Shown: positions 1 through 6,732, numbered from the stretch's first letter. The stretch is 25,291 nucleotides of DNA from an uncultured Candidatus Saccharibacteria bacterium (GCA_948623715.1 CAPHDI010000018.1:1-25291); one strand, 5' to 3'. Notes: generated by a model from the letters alone, not told the origin. Made by a program: numbers and translations.

Positions 1-726
1 TATGCCGTTTGGCGCACGAAGTGGTATACGATCAACACTATGCAACAGATGACCAACTCAATTTGCAGCAGCGCTCCAACCGGCACAACTGGCGCTCTCA
101 CTGATACCCGTGATGGCAGCGTCTATACCGTTATGAAAGCATCTGACAATAAGTGCTGGATGACACAGAATCTGCATATCGACATCAGTAAAGCCGGCGC
201 CCTCAATAATACTACTTCCGACATTTCCGCCGCTAGCTGGCCAAGTACAGACATTAAATGGGGTGCCAGTGATAACGCTGCTCGCTTCGTTAACAACCCG
301 GGCTCACTCTCGACCGTTAATAGCTCCCTAGCGTATCAATCTGTATATGGATTTTACTATAACTGGTATGCCGCAACAGCCGGTACTAATAGCGGATCAT
401 ACAGTGTTTGCCCGAAAAACTGGCGTCTCCCTTCCAATTCAGAATACGTCACAATTATCAATAAAGGCTCCACCTGGACAAACGTTAACGGCGCCAATGG
501 CAGAATAATTGCCGGCATGTTCTTCCCCGCCGCAGGCAAAGTAATTAACGACTATCCTGGAACCATCCAGTATAGTGGCGTTGGAGCTCAATATTTAGCC
601 AACTCCACATTCTATAACAATGGCACCTGGGCTCGCAACATGTGGTTCAACGACTCCGGCAACAGCGCCGCAAACGACGGCATCGCCCTCGGCGCAGGCT
701 GTTCTGTCCGCTGCATCGCCCGCTAA
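1..726 (+). CDS. FISUMP-domain surface protein, 5' end cut by window edge
   Basis: The frame is open from base 1, so this is the 3' part of a longer gene; the first ATG at 40 is internal, because the sequence before it (ending TINT-MQQMT) aligns with the in-frame ITTMQEMT stretch of the FISUMP gene at 1034. FISUMP hallmarks are visible in order: a TMQQMTNSIC segment, DTRDGSVYTV, KCWMTQNL, YGFYYNWYAATAG, CPKNWRLPS, a GMFFPAAG segment, and the closing SVRCIAR. Such domains (Fibrobacter succinogenes major paralogous domain) occur in secreted or surface-anchored proteins, often in large paralogous sets; the molecular role is not established. The protein ends directly after the domain, with no C-terminal anchor. 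Any signal peptide lies outside the window. Codon use is more G+C-rich than in the start of the paralogue at 1034. Confidence 0.85.
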   Translation, partial: YAVWRTKWYTINTMQQMTNSICSSAPTGTTGALTDTRDGSVYTVMKASDNKCWMTQNLHIDISKAGALNNTTSDISAASWPSTDIKWGASDNAARFVNNPGSLSTVNSSLAYQSVYGFYYNWYAATAGTNSGSYSVCPKNWRLPSNSEYVTIINKGSTWTNVNGANGRIIAGMFFPAAGKVINDYPGTIQYSGVGAQYLANSTFYNNGTWARNMWFNDSGNSAANDGIALGAGCSVRCIAR

Positions 727-754
727 ATCCAGCTCAAAGGCATATATAGTCTCA

Positions 755-772
755 GGGGCGCCTCCGCGCCCC
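755..772 (+). terminator. GC hairpin after first FISUMP gene
   Basis: A perfect 7-bp stem (GGGGCGC / GCGCCCC) with a CTCC loop lies 29 bases after the stop codon. No T-run follows on either strand, so it is only a weak candidate terminator or 3'-end stabiliser. Confidence 0.35.
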
Positions 773-842
773 ACCAAAACAAATCCCAAAATCAAAATTT
801 CACACAACTTTATAATTCCCTACCACAAGTGTAGAGTTATGT

Positions 843-848
843 TACAAT
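843..848 (+). promoter_or_regulatory. -10 box before the structured RNA
   Basis: TACAAT places a start site at about 855, which coincides with the first base pairs of the long inverted repeat that starts at 854. No convincing -35 hexamer is seen 16-18 bases upstream. The coincidence of predicted start and stem start is the main support. Confidence 0.4.
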
Positions 849-853
849 AGAAC

Positions 854-967
854 TGTTTCAACTATTCATAATATTGGCAAGATTTCTTATGTACGACCAT
901 AAGATGGGCATCATAAGGAGACTTTTCGGTTGGTCGTCATTTGACTTGCCAATGAATAGTTGAAACA
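854..967 (+). ncRNA. Long-stem structured RNA element upstream of FISUMP gene
   Basis: Bases 854-869 pair perfectly with 952-967 (16 bp). After a short asymmetric loop, 875-881 pairs with 945-951 (7 bp), and 893-899 pairs with 931-937 (7 bp). All three helices are perfect and nested. The apical loop (900-930) contains ATAAGGAG, which looks like a ribosome-binding core. An alternative hairpin (CTTAT 886-890 with ATAAG 899-903) would compete with the inner helix. I do not recognise it as a known riboswitch, SRP RNA or 6S RNA. It lies 66 bases before the start codon at 1034, so it could be a 5' leader regulator, an independent small RNA ended by the hairpin at 966-985, or a palindromic miniature mobile element. 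The fold is seen directly; the function is unknown. Confidence 0.55.
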
Positions 968-985
968 CCCTTGTGGTGCCTTTTT
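966..985 (+). terminator. Short hairpin with T5 after the structured RNA
   Basis: CACC (966-969) can pair with GGTG (975-978), followed by CC and five Ts (981-985). The stem is short, and it shares two bases with the 3' arm of the long stem, so the two structures could be coupled as in an attenuator. It could end a roughly 130-nt RNA beginning near 855. Confidence 0.4.
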
Positions 986-1033
986 ATTATTGCTCCCCAG
1001 GGGTACATAACACATACGCCAAAGGAGGGCATA

Positions 1034-2359
1034 ATGCTAAAAATAAAGAAAACTAAACCTTATCAACATAGTTCTGTGCATATAATAATATGTGCTATAG
1101 CTCTTATTTGTGGTATTGTGCCATCCTTGGCGTTACTTACTTATTATAATCCATATACAGAGTCTACTTATGCTGCTAGAAAAACCCTTAGTAATATTAC
1201 TACTATGCAAGAAATGACTACTGATATATGTAACAACTCTGCTTTAGGACAAAGTAATACACTTATAGATATACGTGATAACTCTACTTATACTGTAGCT
1301 AGACTTAGTGATGGGAATTGCTGGATGACGCAGAACTTAAGGCTTACCAAAGAGAGCCTTGAAGCTAATGGGCATTCTGCGACTATTTCATCATCTGATT
1401 CAAATGTTATCAGCGATTATACCATTCCTGCTAACGGGGTCTGGTCTGGAGAAACCGGTAAGGAGGAAGGTGTAATTTACGCAAAGTACGGGAGTTACAG
1501 CTCCTACTACACGTGGTGTACGGCCACAGCAGGGACTTGCGTGGATAGTGGTACTGCTGTTAGCGACATCTGCCCCAAGAACTGGCGATTACCGACAGGT
1601 GGTAATGACGGAGAATATCAAAAACTAGTTGATAAAGGTTATTCTGAGTGGACAACTGTGGCTGGCATAAACGGACGTTTCCTTGGTGCTTCGAGAGAAG
1701 TATTTTTTCCAGCCGCTGGCGCGATAAGAACTGGTGAAGACGCTCTTTCTTCAGAAGGTTCTGCCGGCAGCTACTGGGGTAGAACAGCTCAAAGTGAAAC
1801 TATGGCATCCAATTTATATTTCAGTGAGAGCGATATGGGCGCTTGGTATAGCGGTGCTAGATATGCTGGCCGAGTGCTTCGTTGTCTCACCCCTGCCTCC
1901 AACACTGACTTCCCAGAACTATTCGATGAAAAAGACTCCACTGTCTCCGTCACTGTCCCTAAAGTCCTTACTATCGATGCTATTAGTAAAGCTTTAACTC
2001 TTGAAGCTAATCCTAATCAAATCATAGAAGGTAACATTTCTGCTACTATTTCTGCTAATACTACTTATTCTGTCCAGCTCAGTGCCGAGAACCCCGACTT
2101 AACTAATCCCAACGATCCTGATCATACTATCCCCGCCTCCACAAACGTTCAAAAAGGAGAAAACGCCTGGGGCATACTAAATCAAGATAACTCTACTTAT
2201 TCTGCAATAACCTCTGCGCCAACAACTTACCATAATGCAAAAACCACAAATGAAGATTCTTCCAAAACTCATACCTTCACCCTCAGCGTCTCTATCTCCC
2301 CTACGCTTCCTGCCGGAGAATATTCCACAACGGTTACTATTACGGCGGTGAATAATTAA
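1034..2359 (+). CDS. Secreted FISUMP-domain protein with C-terminal beta-rich domain
   Basis: 441 aa. ATG at 1034 is chosen because AAAGGAGGG lies 5-13 bases upstream; an upstream in-frame TTG at 971 falls inside the short hairpin. Residues 1-12 are basic, residues about 15-37 form a hydrophobic signal or anchor, and STYA-A near 44-48 is a possible cleavage region. A FISUMP domain follows: ITTMQEMTTDIC, NCWMTQNLRL, YTWCTATAG, CPKNWRLPT, VFFPAAGA, RVLRCLTP. The last 140 residues are Thr/Ser/Asn-rich and end in a repetitive beta-strand pattern (TLSVSISP...YSTTVTITA), like an Ig-like stalk; no LPxTG sorting motif is seen. The first 300 bases are strikingly A+T-rich compared with the domain core, suggesting mosaic origin. 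Expression may be controlled by the structured leader at 854-985. The role is unknown; surface adhesion is an inference. Confidence 0.85.
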   Translation: MLKIKKTKPYQHSSVHIIICAIALICGIVPSLALLTYYNPYTESTYAARKTLSNITTMQEMTTDICNNSALGQSNTLIDIRDNSTYTVARLSDGNCWMTQNLRLTKESLEANGHSATISSSDSNVISDYTIPANGVWSGETGKEEGVIYAKYGSYSSYYTWCTATAGTCVDSGTAVSDICPKNWRLPTGGNDGEYQKLVDKGYSEWTTVAGINGRFLGASREVFFPAAGAIRTGEDALSSEGSAGSYWGRTAQSETMASNLYFSESDMGAWYSGARYAGRVLRCLTPASNTDFPELFDEKDSTVSVTVPKVLTIDAISKALTLEANPNQIIEGNISATISANTTYSVQLSAENPDLTNPNDPDHTIPASTNVQKGENAWGILNQDNSTYSAITSAPTTYHNAKTTNEDSSKTHTFTLSVSISPTLPAGEYSTTVTITAVNN

Positions 2360-2404
2360 GCTCCGTCAGCGTCCATAGACAGCTCAGAACTCCCCAGCAA
2401 CCAA

Positions 2405-2436
2405 AAGAATCGCCTCAGACTTAAGGCGGTTCTTTT
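2405..2436 (+). terminator. Intrinsic terminator of the FISUMP gene
   Basis: AAGAATCGCCT (2405-2415) pairs with AGGCGGTTCTT (2424-2434), with one G-U pair, and the descending arm runs into four Ts. It sits 45 bases after the stop of the gene ending at 2359. Confidence 0.8.
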
Positions 2437-2487
2437 ATATAAAACGCCCCTACAAAACTCTTTATAAAAAGCCGAAGCGTACCTCGC

Positions 2488-2515
2488 AAAAAATAACCCT
2501 TTCGGGTTTATTTTT
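2488..2515 (-). terminator. Terminator of tRNA-Asp
   Basis: On the minus strand, a stem AATAAACCC / GGGTTATT with a one-base bulge closes a GAAA tetraloop and is followed by a run of Ts. It lies just downstream of the tRNA 3' end. The A/T-rich flanks may let it work in both directions. Confidence 0.7.
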
Positions 2516-2522
2516 CTTGTAA

Positions 2523-2599
2523 TGGCGGATCCGACGAGACTCGAACTCGCGACCTCTGCCGTGACAGGGCAGCGCTCTAACCAACTGAGCTACGAATCC
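2523..2599 (-). tRNA. tRNA-Asp (anticodon GTC)
   Basis: A full cloverleaf is readable on the minus strand: acceptor GGATTCG / CGGATCC, D stem GCTC / GAGC, anticodon stem CTGCC / GGCAG with loop CTGTCAC (anticodon GTC), T arm GCGAG-TTCGAGT-CTCGT, discriminator G, and an encoded CCA. The gene is 77 nt including CCA. Confidence 0.95.
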
Positions 2600-2609
2600 A
2601 CCTACCCAT

Positions 2610-2638
2610 AGTATACTACACTTTTCCCAAAAGTACAA
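2610..2638 (-). promoter_or_regulatory. Promoter of tRNA-Asp
   Basis: On the minus strand, TTGTAC (2638-2633) and TATACT (2615-2610) are separated by exactly 17 bases. The expected start falls a few bases before the tRNA 5' end at 2599. Confidence 0.7.
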
Positions 2639-2650
2639 GAGTAAAATCCA

Positions 2651-2680
2651 CAAAAAGACCTCCTTTCGGAGGTCCTTTTA
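2651..2680 (-). terminator. Terminator of the HdeD-like gene
   Basis: A perfect 7-bp stem GACCTCC / GGAGGTC (2657-2663 with 2668-2674) closes a GAAA tetraloop on the minus strand and is followed by TTTTT. It begins 5 bases after the stop codon region of the gene at 2685-3365. Confidence 0.85.
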
Positions 2681-2684
2681 TAGG

Positions 2685-3365
2685 CTACTTACTAAGCTGA
2701 TTAATATTCCGAATAAATATCGCATCATCGATGATTCCGACAAACGCCCCCGCGATCATCAGCCAGCCCACGATCTGTGGCACCGCCGCCGTACTAATAA
2801 TCATATAGATACCAAGCGCCAGCATCACCAGCGAAAGCAATAGTACATAAAACCATTCCTTCACCCCAGCTGCATGCAGCTTGATCGCGGTATTTAGGCG
2901 CACGAGCGCCCCATAAATCATCCACGCCCCCACCACGATGCCGACAGCCTTCCCGAGCTGCTCCCAGAGCACCACACAGACCACGCCAAACACTAGCGCC
3001 ACAATCCCGTACAACAAATCATTATTATAGAAATCATACTTCCCATGAATTGCAAAGTAATTCACAATATGGTAAACCCCCTTCACGATCAGGAAAATCC
3101 CCACCACATAGAAAATCACCTTCAAGATTCCCTCTGGATCGATGATCAAGATCGCACCCAGCACCCCGATAATCAGTGATTCAATAATCGCTAGCCACCC
3201 CGTGCTCTTCGCACGCTTGAGGACCGGCGCAAACGCCTCCTGGATCGCAGCCTTCTGACTCTGTGCCGATCCAGCAGTTTTGCTGGTCTTCTGGCTCTTC
3301 GTCGTCTTACTCGATGCAGCAGACTTACGGCTCGACGTCTTCTTCGACGTTGTCTTTGTTGCCAT
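2685..3365 (-). CDS. HdeD-like (DUF308) multi-pass membrane protein
   Basis: 226 aa. AGGAGG lies 6 bases before the ATG. Residues 1-45 are a Lys/Ser/Thr-rich, probably cytoplasmic tail (repeats such as TSKKTSSRK and SKTTKSQKTSK). From about residue 55 there are six hydrophobic segments in three pairs, each pair with the glycine-rich helical-hairpin look of DUF308 (for example GVLGAILIIDPEGILKVIFY and GIVALVFGVVCVVLW). HdeD of E. coli is a small inner-membrane protein linked to acid stress, but most DUF308 proteins have no assigned function. It has its own promoter and terminator, so it is monocistronic. The basic tail is an addition to the usual family core and could interact with nucleic acid or phospholipid head groups; that is speculation. 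Confidence 0.8.
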   Translation of the reverse strand: MATKTTSKKTSSRKSAASSKTTKSQKTSKTAGSAQSQKAAIQEAFAPVLKRAKSTGWLAIIESLIIGVLGAILIIDPEGILKVIFYVVGIFLIVKGVYHIVNYFAIHGKYDFYNNDLLYGIVALVFGVVCVVLWEQLGKAVGIVVGAWMIYGALVRLNTAIKLHAAGVKEWFYVLLLSLVMLALGIYMIISTAAVPQIVGWLMIAGAFVGIIDDAIFIRNINQLSK

Positions 3366-3427
3366 TTTTGCCTCCTAATTTTACTCGGAACGTCACAACC
3401 GACCTTCCGCCTTTTATGCTTATTCTT

Positions 3428-3455
3428 ATTTTATCACACTTTTTTCGCCACTCAA
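3428..3455 (-). promoter_or_regulatory. Candidate promoter of the HdeD-like gene
   Basis: On the minus strand, TTGAGT (3455-3450) and TAAAAT (3433-3428) are 16 bases apart, leaving a 5' leader of about 55 bases before the start codon at 3365. Confidence 0.5.
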
Positions 3456-3490
3456 ATATTTTCTACAAAATTCTTCCTATACCGAAGTTT

Positions 3491-3501
3491 TATGCTATAA
3501 T
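3491..3501 (+). promoter_or_regulatory. Extended -10 promoter of tRNA-Gly
   Basis: TATGCTATAAT ends 10 bases before the tRNA. The same 11-mer occurs before ndk (6141-6151) and before the pilin (15400-15390, minus strand), so it looks like a recurrent extended -10 element of this genome. No good -35 is seen. Confidence 0.7.
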
Positions 3502-3511
3502 AATATTACTA

Positions 3512-3586
3512 GCGGGTATCGTATAGCGGCTATTATGTATCCTTCCCAAGGATGAGATTGGGGTCCGACTCCCCATACCCGCACCA
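3512..3586 (+). tRNA. tRNA-Gly (anticodon CCC)
   Basis: Acceptor GCGGGTA / TACCCGC, anticodon stem TATCC / GGATG with loop TTCCCAA (anticodon CCC), T arm TGGGG-TCCGACT-CCCCA, discriminator A, and encoded CCA. 75 nt including CCA. Confidence 0.93.
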
Positions 3587-3595
3587 GACAGACAA

Positions 3596-3618
3596 AAGGC
3601 CTACGGAGGCCTTCTTTT
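3596..3618 (+). terminator. Terminator of tRNA-Gly
   Basis: AAGGCCT (3596-3602) pairs with AGGCCTT (3607-3613) around an ACGG loop, followed by CTTTTAT. It starts 10 bases after the tRNA. Confidence 0.8.
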
Positions 3619-3625
3619 ATATTAG

Positions 3626-3648
3626 AAAAACCGCCAGTTTCCTGGCGG
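3626..3648 (-). terminator. Terminator of the interrupted gene at 3658-4428
   Basis: CCGCCAG / CTGGCGG (3631-3637 with 3642-3648) closes a GAAA tetraloop on the minus strand and is followed by five Ts. A canonical terminator directly after the stop at 3658. Confidence 0.85.
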
Positions 3649-3657
3649 CGCATTAGT

Positions 3658-4428
3658 TTACTCAAAATACTTCAGTCCCGCATTCTCCGGCTTCTCCCGC
3701 CACTCGCGCCATCCCCGCACCGTTTCCGATGTCGTATCCTGCGCAAACAGGCCGTTCAGATCCTCCTGCACCTCCGTATTTTTCAGATGCATGACAATCT
3801 TCTGCTTCTTCAGCTCCGCCCTCGACATCCCCTGCAGCCGCACCGGCTTTCCGCCCTGCTTAAATTCCCGCAAGACATCCCGTACCGACTGCCGCAAGAT
3901 CCGATCATTCGGAGTCATCTTCCCCAGCGTGATCGCCACGGCCCGCATCGTTGCCAGCCTGACCATCTCGTCGATCGTCGGCTTCCCCGCGATGGTTTCG
4001 AGCATCAAGCTGCAGAGGAATCTCCCCTTCTCTGCCCGGAGCACCATGACCAGAAAAAATCCATCCTCATAGATTCCCGATGGCGCATCCTCCGGATTCT
4101 CCAGCTCGCACAGCTGCGGAAACTTCGCCCGATAGCACGAATTTTTCGCCAGTTCCAGCATCTCATCGATTGCGTTTTCCGTCAGCTTCTCACTGCTCGT
4201 CCGAAAGTTCATGTATACCTGCTTCTTAAAAATTCCATTCCGCAGGTTAAACCGCGTGATCAGCTGCGCCTCTTCGCCATACTTCTGGCCGTCGAGGATA
4301 AACGTTCCCCGTGCCTCCGACGCATACCGCTAGACGTAAAATCCCGCAGCCTCATGAACCACACAGATTTCCGCCTGCGACAACGCCGACTCCGGGCGCA
4401 CATGCGCTTCTAGATCTCTGAAACTCAT
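3658..4428 (-). pseudogene. Unrecognised protein gene interrupted by one in-frame TAG
   Basis: A continuous reading frame runs from ATG at 4428 to TAA at 3658, broken only by TAG at 4332-4330. The first part encodes 32 aa (MSFRDLEAHV...GFYV). After the stop the same frame continues as RYASEARGTFILDGQKY...QVY into the 184-aa frame whose first ATG is at 4212. The stretch between TAG and 4212 looks protein-coding in composition and fits one original protein of about 256 residues. The 4212 ATG has no clear ribosome-binding site, whereas a strong promoter (4566-4594) feeds the upstream ATG. I do not recognise the family: the 184-aa part is mixed alpha/beta, with no signal or membrane segment. Possible readings are a fresh nonsense mutation, a sequencing error, TAG readthrough, or internal initiation giving a shorter active protein. 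Confidence 0.6.
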
Positions 4429-4565
4429 CTTTTTACCCCCATTTTCTGAATTCCTAGCTACTGACTTCTGCTTTTGAGTACTTTCTCAACGAACTAGGAT
4501 GTAATCCTGCCTAATCTAGACAACCAAAACACCCCAAACCAGCGATCTTCCAACCGCTTACCCCC

Positions 4566-4594
4566 ATTTTAGCATACATTACAAGTTTTGTCAA
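4566..4594 (-). promoter_or_regulatory. Near-consensus promoter
   Basis: On the minus strand, TTGACA (4594-4589), a 17-base spacer and TAAAAT (4571-4566) preceded by TATGC: consensus -35 plus an extended -10. It would give a leader of about 130 bases before ATG 4428. That leader (4429-4559) holds a small palindrome (AGGAT-GTA-ATCCT) but no structure I can name. Confidence 0.8.
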
Positions 4595-4604
4595 GAGAGC
4601 CTAG

Positions 4605-4692
4605 GCATTGTTGCGCAGATACCTTTTACGGACATAAAGACTTGGCCTGAGCGGCCCGGAGCGGTCCGGAAAAGGTATTTGTGTAACAATGC
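4605..4692 (+). repeat. 29-bp-arm imperfect inverted repeat (hairpin element)
   Basis: Bases 4605-4633 are complementary to 4664-4692 at 25 of 29 positions. Three of the four differences become G-U pairs in the plus-strand RNA but A-C mismatches in the minus-strand RNA, so the fold is much better on the plus strand. The 30-base loop has its own small GGCC-TGAGC-GGCC hairpin. The element lies between two minus-strand genes with no T-run on either side. It could be a plus-strand small RNA, a REP-like or miniature mobile palindrome, or a 3'-end barrier for the gene at 4705. No plus-strand promoter is evident. Confidence 0.6.
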
Positions 4693-4704
4693 TAGAGTTT
4701 CCCT

Positions 4705-5076
4705 TTAACAATTACTACCCAGGTTGTACGTTACGGTAAACGTATTAAACGGAAACCCTGCCATCACACTATACCCCTCTAGCACAACTTGATTCTTCTC
4801 ATCATAGCTCACCGTCCGCCCATCCGCACAGACCTTATCGACATAATATTCTTCCTTAATCCTCTTAAATTCCTCTTTCAGCGCCCATTCACTCCGCACC
4901 GATTTAAATGTCGCCGTATAGCTACAGCATTCCTTCTCAAACATCGCAAAGCTCGGCACCCTTAGCGTCCCTGCCATCTCCGGATCTTTATATTCTACAC
5001 TCCCGAGCGGCAACAATAACACACCTAGTCCTGCGATTATCACTAGTAAAATCAACATCTTGATAAACTTAAACAT
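4705..5076 (-). CDS. Small membrane-anchored protein of unknown function
   Basis: 123 aa from ATG at 5076, chosen because GGAGGA lies 5 bases upstream; an in-frame ATG at 5103 has no such signal. An N-terminal hydrophobic segment (residues about 5-26, KMLILLVIIAGLGVLLLPLG) acts as signal anchor. The rest is an extracytoplasmic domain of about 95 residues with four cysteines (adjacent CC near 49-50, one in VCADG, one at the C-terminus), which could form disulfides. It follows the foldase gene on the same strand with a 35-base gap and probably shares its transcript, so it may act in the cell envelope. No family is recognised. Confidence 0.7.
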   Translation of the reverse strand: MFKFIKMLILLVIIAGLGVLLLPLGSVEYKDPEMAGTLRVPSFAMFEKECCSYTATFKSVRSEWALKEEFKRIKEEYYVDKVCADGRTVSYDEKNQVVLEGYSVMAGFPFNTFTVTYNLGSNC

Positions 5077-5111
5077 TCTCTTCCTCCATCCCGAAGCGTA
5101 CACACTCAGGC

Positions 5112-6119
5112 TTAAACATCTTCCTCATCCCCATCTAGATCAATATATGCCTCCACCTCATCGTCCGCGTACAACTCTGCCATCATCTCATCAAACTTCG
5201 AAAAATCAATCTTCAGCGACGCATAATTTACCTCCGACGCCGTCTTATCGTTCAATTTCACAAAATAATATCCATCCCCATTGCTTGAAAGAAACTTCTC
5301 GCTCACTTGCCCCGGCTCCAGCGTCATCGCTATCGTCGACCGACCACCGTCGACATTCATATTATCAACCAGCCGCCCTGTCTCCTCATAGCCCGTCAGT
5401 CCCAGCTCATCCGCCGCCGCATGCAAATCCCCACCATTTTCTGCCACGATTCGCGCGACTTCATCCGCCTGCTCCTTCGCTGGCGTATCTACTTCCTGCG
5501 CAACCTTCGCCTTCATCAACGAAAGATACAACATCCTCCGATATTCCGACTTATTCATCCCGAAATTATCCCGAAGAATTTTCAGAAACCCCTCCTCGCT
5601 CCGTTCTACTCCCCCCACTTTCCGATGTTCTTCAAAAGCCTTATCAACCTCCGCATCACTCACTGCCACCCCCAGCTCCTGCCCCAGCTGCATTGCATAA
5701 GTATACTCCACTGCCGAATACAGCGCCGCCTGCTTGTACATCTGCCGCACCGCATCCGCATCTTCCCCCGTACCGAGCTGCCCACCCTGCTGCTCTGCCG
5801 TCATCAAATTACTCCGATAAATCATCAAATAATCACTATACCTTACTTTCGCACCTTTCACCTCCGCTACCGGCACCGGTAGTACCTGCGTCACTCGGTA
5901 GATCATATCCCCTGTATCCTGAAACTTATACAACATCGCCCATCCCGCCACAATCATCAACACCAACGCCACCAGCGCCACGATCACCGTATTGATAATC
6001 AACTTATGTTTCGCGTATTGTAACGGATACTTAAACTTCCGCCCATGCGCCAAGACCTCTTCACGGCGCTCCTCAACCTTCTCGCGCTCCGTCTTCGGTT
6101 TTTGTTTAAACAAACTCAT
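5112..6119 (-). CDS. SurA/PrsA-like membrane-anchored foldase
   Basis: 335 aa from ATG at 6119, which begins MSLFKQKP; an ATG 18 bases upstream overlaps the -10 box and is less likely. Residues 1-38 are highly charged (KTEREKVEERREEVLAHGRK), followed by one membrane segment at about 43-66 (LIINTVIVALVALVLMIVAGWAML). The extracytoplasmic region has the helical SurA N-terminal chaperone pattern (RYSDYLMIYRSNLMTAE ... AVSDAEVDKAFEEH ... LRDNFGMNKSEYRRML). The later part (VARIVAENGG...LEPGQVSEKF...GYYFVKLND) resembles a parvulin-type PPIase domain, shortened. The likely role is folding of exported proteins such as FISUMP or pilus parts. The C-terminal tail is acidic (DLDGDEEDV). TATAAT ends six bases before the ATG, so the mRNA may be leaderless, although AAAGG is also present there. 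Confidence 0.75.
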   Translation of the reverse strand: MSLFKQKPKTEREKVEERREEVLAHGRKFKYPLQYAKHKLIINTVIVALVALVLMIVAGWAMLYKFQDTGDMIYRVTQVLPVPVAEVKGAKVRYSDYLMIYRSNLMTAEQQGGQLGTGEDADAVRQMYKQAALYSAVEYTYAMQLGQELGVAVSDAEVDKAFEEHRKVGGVERSEEGFLKILRDNFGMNKSEYRRMLYLSLMKAKVAQEVDTPAKEQADEVARIVAENGGDLHAAADELGLTGYEETGRLVDNMNVDGGRSTIAMTLEPGQVSEKFLSSNGDGYYFVKLNDKTASEVNYASLKIDFSKFDEMMAELYADDEVEAYIDLDGDEEDV

Positions 6120-6125
6120 ACCTTT

Positions 6126-6131
6126 ATTATA
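6126..6131 (-). promoter_or_regulatory. -10 box six bases before the foldase ATG
   Basis: TATAAT on the minus strand, with six bases to the ATG at 6119. It lies back to back with the ndk promoter (6141-6151), giving a compact divergent promoter region of about 60 bases. Confidence 0.6.
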
Positions 6132-6140
6132 ACACAAATC

Positions 6141-6151
6141 TATGCTATAAT
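6141..6151 (+). promoter_or_regulatory. Extended -10 promoter of ndk
   Basis: TATGCTATAAT, identical to the elements before tRNA-Gly and the pilin. The expected start is about 6158, giving a 25-base leader with AAAGGAG as ribosome-binding site. Confidence 0.7.
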
Positions 6152-6182
6152 AATCATAGTTTTATCATAAAGGAGTTATTTT

Positions 6183-6698
6183 ATGGGAAAAGAAAAAGAT
6201 CTCGTAGAACGTAGCCTCGTCGTTTTGAAGCCCGATTCCGTCCAGCGTGGCATCGTCGGCGAAATCATCACTCGCTTTGAACGCGTCGGTCTCAAAATCG
6301 TCGGTATGAAGATGGTCACGCCAAATGAAGACCAATACCGCGCCCACTACGAAGACATCGGCAAGATGATTACCCGTCGCGGCGAGCAGGCTTTCCGCTA
6401 CAATCTTAACTACATGATGACCGGCCCCGTCATCGCTATGGTTCTCGAAGGCGTCGAATGCGTACCATTGGTCCGCAAGATCGTCGGTCCGACCGAGCCA
6501 AAATCCGCCGAAATGGGCACCATCCGTGGCGACTACTCTCACATGAGCTTCGGTTATTCCGACGCCAAAGGCATCGGCGTACCAAATCTCGTCCACGCTA
6601 GCGGCAGCAAAGAAGAGGCGAAAAAAGAAGTTGCCCTCTGGTTCAAACCAGAAGAACTCTACGATTACTCCGACCTCAACGAGAAATACACTCGCTAA
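6183..6698 (+). CDS. ndk: Nucleoside diphosphate kinase
   Basis: 171 aa. It transfers the gamma phosphate from one nucleoside triphosphate to another nucleoside diphosphate through a phosphohistidine. Family marks: ERSLVVLKPDSVQRG with the conserved Lys at 16, then GTIRGDY, and NLVHAS carrying the catalytic His138. It is about 20-30 residues longer than typical bacterial Ndk; the additional residues are between GTIRGDY and the active-site His (HMSFGYSDAKGIGV) and at the C-terminus. AAAGGAG lies upstream of the ATG at suitable spacing. It is transcribed alone or reads on into tRNA-Arg, since only a hairpin without a T-run separates them. In a CPR organism with limited nucleotide synthesis, Ndk would be important for balancing scavenged nucleotides. 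Confidence 0.95.
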   Translation: MGKEKDLVERSLVVLKPDSVQRGIVGEIITRFERVGLKIVGMKMVTPNEDQYRAHYEDIGKMITRRGEQAFRYNLNYMMTGPVIAMVLEGVECVPLVRKIVGPTEPKSAEMGTIRGDYSHMSFGYSDAKGIGVPNLVHASGSKEEAKKEVALWFKPEELYDYSDLNEKYTR

Positions 6699-6704
6699 AT
6701 TTTC

Positions 6705-6727
6705 AGCGCCACCTACAAAGTGGCGCT
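6705..6727 (+). terminator. Hairpin between ndk and tRNA-Arg
   Basis: AGCGCCAC (6705-6712) pairs perfectly with GTGGCGCT (6720-6727). The following ATTATGG is a poor U-tract, so it may be a partial terminator or a processing or stability hairpin that allows readthrough into the tRNA six bases later. Confidence 0.5.
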
Positions 6728-6732
6728 ATTAT

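Noticed and set aside
2462..2653. 63-codon minus-strand frame
   Set aside because: It runs through tRNA-Asp and its promoter.
3787..4413. Plus-strand frame of 208 codons opposite the interrupted gene
   Set aside because: Arg/His/Pro-rich shadow; promoter and terminator both belong to the minus strand.
4605..4692. SRP RNA because of a GGTCCGGAA stretch in the hairpin
   Set aside because: The conserved internal loops and GGAA-tetraloop context of SRP RNA are missing.
5060..5995. Long plus-strand frame of 311 codons, very rich in Pro, Ser and His
   Set aside because: It is antisense to the SurA-like foldase, which has clear domains and a membrane segment; the composition is the usual shadow of such a gene.
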